From Diploptera punctata (Eukaryota > Arthropoda > Insecta > Blattodea > Blaberidae), in the NCBI GenBank assembly GCA_030220185.1, contig JASPKZ010007797.1, positions 2,028,001 to 2,092,000 of the forward strand: a stretch of DNA of 64,000 nt, read 5' to 3'. Within the stretch, counting starts at the first letter, position 1. Every line of letters starts with the position of its first letter. Positions 55,324-64,000 of this stretch are shown here, piece by piece. Made by a program: the position numbers and the translations under genes. The notes below the pieces were generated by a model. The model was not told where the DNA came from. It ran no database searches and worked only from the letters and a program-made list of their open reading frames with translations.

Positions 55324-55859
55324 CTGTAAACACAAAACATATTTAGTCACTTCCGACATTGTATCACCCTACAAGCAAAGTCGTGTGCATTTTGTGATTA
55401 TACGAGTGAAATAATTTTTGATAATTTACTAAAATAAGAACTTAATTGATTTTTAATATCAGCTCACAGCACAGGAGTTTTCATTTCATATCTGATGTCA
55501 TAATAGAACCACGTTTGCATTACACTAACTAATACAATCTGGGTAACTTGTTTTTAATTTTTGTGTCCCATATAAATAATTCACGCAAATCGTGTTAAAA
55601 AGAAACAGTTTTTTACGTAATATCAATAGCTCTCAGAAAAAATAACTTTCTATATTTAATATAGGCCCTAAGTACTTATTTTTTACCATGAGGAACATTG
55701 ACCAAATACGTATTTACGTTGAACATTAGTGAAATAAAGTATTTACAGCTTTCCAAAACACATTATAAGAGCTATTTAAAGCTTATATGCAAATGCAAAT
55801 ATCAAAATAAAGAGTGGAAATATAAAATCGAAATATGAAATCGTAATAAATCAAAGATT

Positions 55860-56695
55860 ATGACAAGGGTCTCTCTTTCACCCACTCTCTTCAATTAATA
55901 TATTGACGAAGTTGTCAGAAAATGACAAGTAACTTTAAATTCTAATAATAAAATCCGTGTTGACAAACTCATATTTGCTGATGATCAGGCTATAATGGCT
56001 TCTTCGAAGAATGACTTACAAAGAGCAATTATTAAATTAAATAATATTGCACACGATTATAACCTTGAGATTTTTTCAACAAAAACTAAAGTAATGGCCA
56101 GTGTGGCAAAGAAATGGAAAGAACAAAAGTATTACTAAATGACAAAAAGTTAGAACAAGTAAAAGATTTCAATTATCTTCAGGGTGTAATAGAGAAAAAG
56201 ACATAAATAATATATTAAAAATATTTCAGTATTTATGTGACACCCTTAAAAGAACACTGGGAAGAAAGTAAGAAAAGAAACACATTTACAATTTTATAAA
56301 GTATTGGCTGTACCTACAATATTGTATGGCTCAGAAATATGGACTCTGAATAAACAGTCTATTAAAATAATACAAGCAGCGGAAATGAAATATTTACGAT
56401 TTGTGGCAGGATATACTTCAATGGATAAAAAACGAAGTGAATATATCCGTGAAGAACTACACATATTCAGTTTGACAGATAAAATAGAAGAATATAGGAG
56501 CAAATGGTAACAACATGTCTGCAGATTGGATACCAACAGATTGTCCAGGAAAAATCTAAACTATCAACCAAGAGGAGGAAAAAGAGATAGGGGACGCCCA
56601 CGAAAAAGATGGAGACAGCAGTGATAATACTTGGAGACGGAACGAACCAGAAAGGTTTAATCCTTGCAAGAAGAAAAAGAAGACGATAATGAACA
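55860..56695 (+). mobile_element. Non-LTR reverse transcriptase fragment
   Basis: The plus strand has D-K-L-I-F-A-D-D-Q-A-I-M-A-S-S-K-N-D-L (55960-56015), then F-N-Y-L-like, V-L-A-V-P-T-I-L-Y-G-S-E-I-W-T-L (56300-56350), E-M-K-Y-L-R-F-V-A-G-Y-T and the tail G-R-P-R-K-R-W. Several frameshifts occur. It is the same family as 28.9 and 36.7 kb. Confidence 0.8.
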
Positions 56696-57294
56696 ATCAA
56701 TATAATAATTATGCAATAAGGTATTATATTATAATGACAATCCCGTATATTTTGGATCTTGACTGACAGAACATAATGGATTATCACCATATAACGCACG
56801 TTGGAAATGTCATGAAGGCTCATTGGTTCTCTCCATGTTTTGGGAACGGGACAAGACATGCGTTTGCGAAACCCTCGAACAGAAAGAGTAAAGTGAATTC
56901 TTGGAATTAGCTCTGGAAGTCATGCTGTAATCTGATAAGATAAACATTTAAAACGTTGATATATCTAAAGACTTGTTAATTTTAAATCAACATGAAAAAC
57001 TGATTGAAAAACAATTAAAGTAATGAGAGAAACATTTTATTGTTACCGTGTTTTAGTGGTCACATGACATAATATAATACCCATAGTCTTTTATTGTACT
57101 TTTTGCAAACAATGCTACTGGGAAAAAATTCATATTGCCAACTTTGAATCACATTAACTCCAGATAAAACAATTTTGCATATAATTTAGACTAATAACAG
57201 CTTATATCAAGATAATTATTTGATGAATGAATATGGACTTTTTGAATAAAAAGATAATCTGAACTGAAGAAATATGCTTTAGCTTAAAAGTGAT

Positions 57295-57340
<46 letters not shown>

Positions 57341-57550
57341 GGCGATACTGCAAAAGAATTTGGATATTGTGCATGGAAGAATTAAGATATGAACTTGAAT
57401 TTAGCTTCCTCAACATAATTTGGTAAGTCAACTTTATAATATTATATTAAATATAATAATTTATTTTGTATTAGCTTTACTTTTCATGCAATCGCTTTTT
57501 AAGATTACTAACAATATTTTTTTTATGTCGGATGTTTAATAATAATAATA

Positions 57551-57591
<41 letters not shown>

Positions 57592-57600
57592 TTTTTATTA
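56696..57600. other. No gene seen; microsatellites
   Basis: (AT)n at 57296-57341 and (AAT)n at 57537-57592. No exon of the receptor was recognised. Confidence 0.5.
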
Positions 57601-57604
57601 TTAT

Positions 57605-58325
57605 GTTCCTCAATAAAACTAAATATATGTCACACATAAACTATATAATGGAAATAGACAATAAATGACAGATGAGAGAAATTTTAAAGAAGTGGCAGAA
57701 ATAAAATACCTACGAACAATAAATGCAAGCAGGAATGAGATGCACAAAGAAATTAAATATAGGCTCAATTCTGGAAATGCGTGCTATTATGCATTACAGG
57801 GACTTTTGTCGTCCCAACTTCTCTCAGGAAACGTTAAACTTAAAATATATACTAGTGATATTCTCTCAGTTATAGTATATGGATGCGAAACATGGACTCT
57901 TACTTTAAGAGAGGGGAAAAATATTACAAGTGTTTGAGAACAAAATTCTTAGGAAAAATTTTGGTTCAAAGAGAGAGGAACAGACAGGTGAATAAAAAAA
58001 CTCCATAATAGTGACCTACCTGAAATGTAGGCTATAGGAAACCAGATACAATAAGAACAGTTAAGTCTCGTAGACTGCGATGGGCAGGACATGTGGCACG
58101 AATGGGGAATGAAAGACGTGCATGGAGGCTTCTTGTAGGAAAACCAGAGGGAAAACGCCCAGTTGGTGGACCAAGAATGAGGTGGGAGAATAACATTATC
58201 AATGCTTTGAGGGAAGTAGATTATACAGGGAATGATTGGAAAACATTAGCTCAGGATAGGGGTGTATGAAGAGCTTATGTCCGCGCGGCCATGAACCTAC
58301 GGGTTCGATAGAGCCAGTGAGTTAG
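57605..58325 (+). mobile_element. Non-LTR retrotransposon 3' end
   Basis: The plus strand reads V-A-E-I-K-Y-L-R-T-I, S-G-N-A-C-Y-Y-A-L-Q-G-L-L, V-I-V-Y-G-C-E-T-W-T-L, then in other frames K-I-L-R-K-N-F-G-S-K-R-E-E, R-R-L-R-W-A-G-H-V-A-R-M and G-K-P-E-G-K-R-P. It is the most complete copy of this tail family and ends near ACGGGTTCGATAGAGCCAGT. Confidence 0.8.
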
Positions 58326-58415
58326 TTAGTAGTGCTACTTTTACCCGCCATATCACAGAATTATGTAAAGAACTATCATCGATAGAAACATTATTTGGTT
58401 ATATCGTATTTTACG

Positions 58416-58730
58416 ACCAGTCACGTGGGCTAATGGTCAGCGTTTCTAACTACAGTTCATAAGGTCCCGGGTTCGATTCCCGGTCAAACTATATGAATTT
58501 TTCCTTAAAGGGAATTATTCCTGTGGTTGCTCATGGTCTGGAATTTAGGTTAAGTTTAGGTTAAGAACTCTCCTGGTGATTCATTATCATTTATCATCCA
58601 TATCATCGGGGTAACGTAACTCCGCCTTCCAGGTGTCCCAACCTAAGAAATGGATTAGAATTGCGCCAATGCCAGGGGGAAAAAAACCAGAAATGCCATA
58701 AAAGACAACCTAGTGGCATTAGACAAAAAA
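58416..58730 (+). mobile_element. SINE, family B, with 13-bp target duplication
   Basis: The head GGGCTAATGGTCAGCG carries B-box GGGTTCGATTCCC. ATCGTATTTTACG at 58403-58415 recurs with one change at 58731-58743. The 3' half is the shared A1/B tail. Confidence 0.85.
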
Positions 58731-58838
58731 ATCGTATTTCACGGGAAATAAAACTGAATACAAGGTAAGACGGTACCAATAATTAGTAAATTTCATTTGT
58801 TAGGCGTAATTATTTATGACATATACCTAATGAGACGT

Positions 58839-59040
58839 TTACGCCTTTTCCATTGTTGATAGATATCCTTTATTTACAATTTTATTAGTTCTACGAGCAG
58901 AATATGTGCGATATGCTGACTCACCTGTAAATTCTGCTGTTATTTTCACCACATCCTCAATGATTAATGTAGGATATTTTTCACTAAACTTTCTGAAAAC
59001 ATTCAAAATAATTTGTTTCTCTCTGCTTTTCAAAAGTTTT
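58839..59040 (-). pseudogene. Possible transposase helix-turn-helix fragment
   Basis: The minus-strand frame (64 codons) has S-R-E-K-Q-I-I-L-N-V-F-R-K-F then Y-P-T-L-I-I-E-D-V-V-K-I-T-A-E-F-T-G-E-S. This pattern resembles the N-terminal helix-turn-helix repeated in many insect DDE transposons. No inverted repeats were found around it. A receptor exon is ruled out by sequence. Confidence 0.4.
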
Positions 59041-59164
59041 TATTTTTGATGCTTCAAAAATTGTATAGGAGAAGCAGCCATTTGAAACAATTGAAATTCG
59101 TAAAAATTAACAATGAAATGCTTATTCACTTAATTGTAATTATTTATTTCTAAATTCTTCCATA

Positions 59165-59570
59165 TAGGTAACTTATATAGCCATCTTGGGTATTCTTCTT
59201 CTTCTTCTTCCTTACATATGATAGGTCAATCCAACGTTTGAAGGGTCTGCCCAAAGTTGCCTGGTGGCTGGTAATTTAAGATTTCGCGTGGTATTCTTAT
59301 ACGGCTCATTCTTCTTACGTGAGATTCCCAGTTGTTTCTATATTTTTGTACATATTCCATGATTGATTCTGTTTGTAATCCTTTGAGAATCTCAGAATTC
59401 CTTTTATGGTCTGTTCTGCAGTACGTCTCATAAATTTCATTTCTGCCGCAGTTAGTCTTTGTTCATCTATACTGCGAATTGTCTAGGCCTCACTGCCGTA
59501 ACTTAGTATGGGTCTGGCCAGTATTTATAAATTATAGTTCTTGTGTGTTGCTGTACTGTGTTCGGTTTGA
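59165..59570 (-). mobile_element. Non-LTR retrotransposon 3' end
   Basis: On the minus strand, a Y-G-S-E-A-W-like block (near 59490), A-T-E-M-K-F-M-R-R-T-A-E (near 59440) and a tail ending in (GAA)n (59198-59212) identify a LINE ORF end in broken frames. Confidence 0.7.
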
Positions 59571-59724
59571 AACTATTTATAATTCCTGTTATTCTATTAA
59601 ATGTTGTAACTTTTTAAACTAAAATCTTATATAGACATGTGATAAATAATACATATTTTTATTTCATTTATTTTGAGTGTTAGAAAGCGAACTACATTTT
59701 CTTACACGCTTAAAGGTAAACAGT

Positions 59725-60019
59725 TAAAGTAAAGTAAAGTGATCCCACAACAGGCCTCAGGAGGCCCTTGGGGTAGTAGGAGGTTAAGGCTCCCACTTTT
59801 TCTGGACAATCGGCACTTTATGTCAGCCGGGTTGTCAGTCCTGCGTGACGGCCGCCTTTACCCCAGAACAAGCGTCTGGTACTCATTTCCGTTAGAGGCT
59901 GAGTCGACCCCAGGGCCATAGTGCCGCCAGAAGGTTTGGGTCAGTTTAAAAATCCTGACCCCACCGGGATTTGAACCATCGACCTTATAGCGCAGTGCCT
60001 TAACCACTACGCTACGGCA
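59725..60019 (-). mobile_element. SINE, family C
   Basis: The body is almost identical to 38174-38482. The minus-strand A-box is GTAGCGTAGTGGTTAAGGC. The B-box region has a deletion (ATCGACCTTATAGCG where the others have 8 more bases). The tail is TAAAGTAAAGTAAAGTGATC. Confidence 0.85.
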
Positions 60020-60167
60020 TAGTTATTCGACCAATTAAAACGCAGTCCATTCATCTGGTTTGTTTATATTACAACTGCAACTTAGCTCGGATGAGGCATA
60101 GAGAACAAATAGATAGCATGTGGTCTAGAATAGCAACAGACAGAGGAAAGTGGAAGAAATGTCCATA

Positions 60168-61163
60168 AGTAATGTCACGAGTGATTTCCAATTTATCTAG
60201 AGGATTTGGAAATAAAGAGTGGCATTTTTTAGGACTATTTAACGAGACAATTAAGCTGTTTACTCAAAAGTCATTATTTAAATATAGTTACCGGTATTTT
60301 AAAATATTTATGTATTTATTTTTTTTTTTGTTTTTGCAAATGTCCCAGGTTGTCTTTCGACATTCCTGGTGTTCTCTCCTGGCATGGCGTATTTGTAACC
60401 CGCTTCTGAGGTAGGGGCGCCTGGAAAGCGGGATTACGTTGCCCCGATGATATGATGGGTGATGATGATGATAGTGGTGCGCCAGGAGAGTCCCTAATCC
60501 TAAACTTAATCTAAGATGAATATGAATGATGATTGTGATGGCCATATGATTTCGGGGACCGTATGGGCCTTAAAGTTTTCCTGACATTTGTCTTACAGGT
60601 GAGGAAAAACCCCGATAAAAACCTCACCCAGAAAAACTGCCCCGACCGGGGATCGAACTCGGGCCCGCTGCGTGACAAGGCAACACGCTACCTCGAGACC
60701 ACAGCGGTGGACTATATTTATGTATTTAATGTAAACGGCGATTTTGAAAACAAATTAGAAATGTGAGGTTATGTATTTTCACTGCAGCTTGATCATATTA
60801 TTTATAGCCAAATAGGATTGCAATATTGTAAGAATGCACGCTAGCGGATAAATAATGGAACACATCAAACTGTATACTATAATCAACATTATAGGTTATT
60901 AATTTATTTTTTTTAGTAAACAACTCAGTAAAATCAAGGAATCTGTTCACTATTTGCTATATTCAATGTATTTTTTTGGAGAAAAATAATGTTCTAAGCT
61001 GTTCAGAATATTAAAAGAGAGGAGCTTTCTTTATCACAAAAGCAGGAGTGATAAAGAGAAATCGATAAAGAGCGAGGTGAAATACCACTATCATTGCTTG
61101 TAAAACAAAATATTTAAACGTGATTTGTCATTGACTACCATTTGGGGCATGAGTTAAATAGTC
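60168..61163 (+). repeat. H repeat split by a SINE
   Basis: The left part is 60168-60318 and the right part 60729-61163. It runs from ATGTCACGAGTGATTTCC to GGGGCATGAGTTAAATAGTC. Confidence 0.8.
60319..60713 (-). mobile_element. SINE, family A1, with 15-bp target duplication
   Basis: The exact duplication ATATTTATGTATTTA lies at 60304-60318 and 60714-60728 inside the H repeat. Poly(T) at the left is the reversed tail. The head at the right carries B-box GAGTTCGATCCCC. It shows full length for the family at 395 bp. Confidence 0.9.
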
Positions 61164-61793
61164 AAAATAAACATTGAGATATCTGTGTGAAGAAATCTTG
61201 ATGCCACCGTAATGGCTGGTCCGTGGCATTCTCTGTAAGCTATCCTGTAACAGAAGGCCGTTGCCCGCACAGGGATATTGATGGGATAATTTTAATCCTA
61301 ATTCTAACATAAGAAGCCATTAAGCAGAAAAATACAATTAGATTTGTCTTAATTTGCTTGAGTTGTGAAGATAAGCTGATCGCTTTATGAAAGCTACGTA
61401 ACAATTGGGTGAGTGTTGACTTGAGCTCGTAAACATACTCACATGAGATGCAAATAACACTCCATTTGTCTTCCCAGGCGCCACTACATGTCTATTATCT
61501 GCTCCCACGCGGTAAACAACACTACAAGTGACGTAACGATGACATTTACCCCTTCATACTAGTGGTGGGTAAAAAATTACGTAATTGTTATTTTGTAGCA
61601 GCTACACTGCTGTCGGCGGTACAAAAGTCATTATGACATGAACTTTTCCAGTACAAGTAAGAACATTAACTATTTTATAATACACTTGCCCTATTAAACG
61701 CGTAGGTTCGGTCACGCGGACCTAAGTTTCTCATTATCCTGAGTTTTTTTTTCCAATTAGTATAATTTAGCTCCATCAAATAATGTACATATA
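61164..61793. other. No gene seen
   Basis: A GC-richer patch at 61200-61290 may be an old LINE tail. No receptor exon was recognised. Confidence 0.4.
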
Positions 61794-62573
61794 CAGGGTG
61801 AGGTTAAATTCCCCTTACAGAGTTTGAGGACTTGTAGTAGGGGCCAAGACAAATTTAGCATAGGAACTCGATACACACAAAATCGCCTAACACGCTTTTT
61901 CGACGCCACTCACTAGGATAGTCTTGACTAGGGTATCCCATATGTCATTCCCTGCTCACCTGATGATACATGTCCACTGCAAGTTTGTTTACGTGAGTTT
62001 GTGATCCGCCCAGAGACGTTTTCACCTGCGCAGTACAGTAGTAATCCTTCACGACAGTACAACGAGGAAGTACTTCATTGCTGTTATCCATGACATACAA
62101 TTTGCAGAATACGCAGACATGATGTTATTGTATAGCGAAGCTCGGTGCAACGGCAGGTCCGATTGCTTGGCCTGCATGTTCTCCCGACTTGATCCCGCTA
62201 GACTTCTACCTGTCAGGCCACAAGAAAACCTTACTTTACGTTACTCCTGTAGAATCCGAGGAAGACTTACTAGCACGAGTTATGGCTGCGGCGGATGTTG
62301 GAGGACCAGGGATTGGTGATCGTGTGTACGAGAGCATGGTACGGAGATACCGCATCTGTATTAGAGTCGGTGGTCATCACATCAAGCCCTTCATGTAAGT
62401 GGTTCCAGACGACAGGCAGCAAGAGTCGGAGAGCGCAACATGTATTGTAGTGGTATTTTGTGTGTAACGGAAAAATTGTACATTTCTGGACATGGGTTCC
62501 TATGTTAAATTTAATTGTCTTTGTCCCCTCTATAAGTCCTCAAACTCTGTAAAGGGAATTTAGACTCACCCTT
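61794..62573 (+). mobile_element. Mariner-like element, internally deleted, with DDE C-terminus
   Basis: Inverted repeats of 50 bp or more (CAGGGTGAGGTTAAATTCCC / mirror ending AGACTCACCCT) are flanked by TA. Inside, the plus strand reads W-P-A-C-S-P-D-L-I-P-L-D-F-Y-L-S-G-H-K-K (62180-62225), then G-G-H-H-I-K-P-F-M at the end. The S-P-D supplies the last catalytic Asp. The usual W-G-H is S-G-H. Confidence 0.8.
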
Positions 62574-62606
62574 ATATAGGCCTATATATATATATATATA
62601 TATATC

Positions 62607-62700
62607 CATCCATCCATAGTAATTCTTCCCGAGGGCAGGTCCTTCACTGCAATCATAGCATTTTCATGCTATGTTTTGCAGCTTTTAGTAGCGAATTATA
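62607..62700 (-). mobile_element. SINE A2 tail fragment
   Basis: CCATCCATAGTAATTCTTCC to GCTATGTTTTGCAGC matches the 3' end of the copy at 10147. (AT)n tracts lie on each side. Confidence 0.7.
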
Positions 62701-62716
62701 TATATATATATACATT

Positions 62717-63570
62717 CAGGGTGTTTCATAAAGGATGGCGCAAACTTAAATGGTTGAAAGTACACGATAATAGAAGCAACAAAGTCCCAGTAAACATGAC
62801 GAATGTATGGTTACAAGCCGCCACTGACGTCATTGTTTGTAACATCGTACTAGGTGATTATCTCATTGGGCCACACATTCTTCCACCAAACCTTAATGGA
62901 TGGAGGTACCTTAGGTTCCTGCGGCGTCATCTTCCAAGATTGCTTGAGGATGTTTCCCTTCAGCAACGTCAGAGTTTGTGGTACATGCATGATAGAGCTC
63001 CGGCACATTTTGCTGCTGCTGTGAGACGGTATCTAACGCGCAGATACGGCCAAAGATGAATAGATCAAGGCGCATCTGTACCTTGGCCTCCAAGATCACC
63101 TGATCTAAATCATTTGGATTTTTATGTCTGGGGTCATCTCAAAAGCGAAGTGTACAGCACACCCGTTAACACGATTGAAGAACTGGAGCAGAGAGTTGTA
63201 CATGCTTGTCAAAAATTCAGAAATGGTCCAGGGGTTTTCGAAAGAATTCGACATTCATTGCAGAGACGAGCTCAGTATTGCATCCACATGTAAGGAAGAC
63301 ACTATAACATCTCCTTTAACAGTTAACCCATAAGTGAAGTGAATTGTGAACTAAATGAGATGAAAAATTAATAGTAAAGTCTAAATTCAAATTAATTTGT
63401 ACTAACTAGGGCGATGTTTACAATGAAGTCAGTGGCGGCTTGTAACCATACATTCGTAATTATCTCGCAAACGGCACGTTTGCGGACCCATGTTTATTGG
63501 GACATTGTTGCTTCTATTATCGTGTACTTTCAACCATTTAAGTTTGCGCCATCCTTTAAGAAACACCCTG
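62717..63570 (+). mobile_element. Mariner-like element, 854 bp, with transposase C-terminal half
   Basis: Inverted repeats of about 65 bp (CAGGGTGTTTCATAAAGG / mirror ending AAGAAACACCCTG). From 62750 to 63290 one plus-strand frame holds L-W-Y-M-H-D-R-A-P-A-H-F (second catalytic Asp), V-P-W-P-P-R-S-P-D-L-N-H-L-D-F-Y-V-W-G-H (third) and a C-terminal E-R-I-R-H-S-L-Q-R-R-A. A single in-frame TGA at 63055-63057 interrupts it, at a place where relatives usually have Trp. The helix-turn-helix half and first catalytic Asp are missing. Confidence 0.85.
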
Positions 63571-63587
63571 TATATATATTATATATA

Positions 63588-63640
<53 letters not shown>
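63571..63640. repeat. (AT)n microsatellite
   Basis: The TA repeat starts right at the TA flank of the mariner-like element and runs for about 65 bp, followed by CACATACATATA. Confidence 0.9.
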
Positions 63641-63642
<2 letters not shown>

Positions 63643-64000
63643 CATATATTTTTTTTCGCGGATATAAGTATCATTAAGAAAGTTTTATTGGGTTTTCCGC
63701 GTCATGGATTCAAGGTCGGTCTCTGGCCACTGATTCCGACGTTTTGGCATGATCCACATGCCATTATAAACGAATGATAGGTTTGAGTCACTGGTTTAGG
63801 TCTTATATAATTAAACACTCATTCTTGATTGTTAAGCACTATTATTAACATATGTTTCAAAGCAGATTTGAAAAATAGATAATCACTTAGAAAACCCAGA
63901 ACAGTTAATTCAACTGAACTTAAAAAGCTAAAAACTTAACTCAGTATAAGCTTGAATTATATAGTGATTTCTTTGTAATAGCAGAGGTTATGAATTAATG
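63641..64000. other. No gene seen
   Basis: The sequence is AT-rich to the window edge. The expected upstream receptor exons were not recognised here. Confidence 0.4.

Noticed and set aside
56467..56859. 130-codon minus-strand hydrophobic frame, considered as a missing receptor transmembrane exon
   Set aside because: It is antisense to a LINE RT tail and lacks the D-R-Y and other muscarinic receptor motifs.

Overview
This window is animal nuclear DNA, almost certainly from an insect with a large, repeat-rich genome. It is AT-rich and packed with tRNA-headed SINEs, decayed non-LTR retrotransposons, mariner-like, hAT-like and Helitron-like remnants, long palindromes and (AT)n microsatellites. 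No bacterial, organellar or viral gene was seen. The repeat mix resembles what I remember of cockroach or termite genomes, but that is a weak inference.

One host gene can be supported: an A-type muscarinic acetylcholine receptor on the minus strand. Its terminal exon (30569-31240) encodes the end of intracellular loop 3, TM6, TM7 and the C-terminus. The exon before it (43073-43387) encodes 105 residues of loop 3. A 94-bp exon at 55230-55323, with no ORF of its own, encodes a further piece of loop 3. Splice sites and reading phases agree. The exons for TM1-TM5 were not found and should lie to the right of position 64000. About 33 kb of the window is therefore intron of this gene, and 1-30.5 kb is downstream flank.

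Everything else is repeat or unassigned sequence. At least 20 non-LTR retrotransposon fragments are present, mostly the 3' end of the reverse-transcriptase ORF (a Y-G-S/C-E-T-W block, then a G-R-P-R/K-R-W tail). One at 2.6-3.6 kb carries an RNase H domain. SINE families, named A to G here for convenience, have clear target-site duplications. Five mariner-like elements have unrelated inverted repeats but related transposase remains; three hAT-like insertions have 8-bp duplications.

The region from 36.7 to 39.8 kb is a single LINE copy broken by a Helitron-like element, a perfect palindrome, a SINE and a hAT element. Several long inverted repeats (13.6, 19.1, 34.7-35.3, 37.7-37.9 and 43.8-44.3 kb) are nearly perfect. 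Those inside the receptor introns could fold into long double-stranded RNA in the pre-mRNA. No prokaryotic-style system, CRISPR array or new protein-coding system was found.
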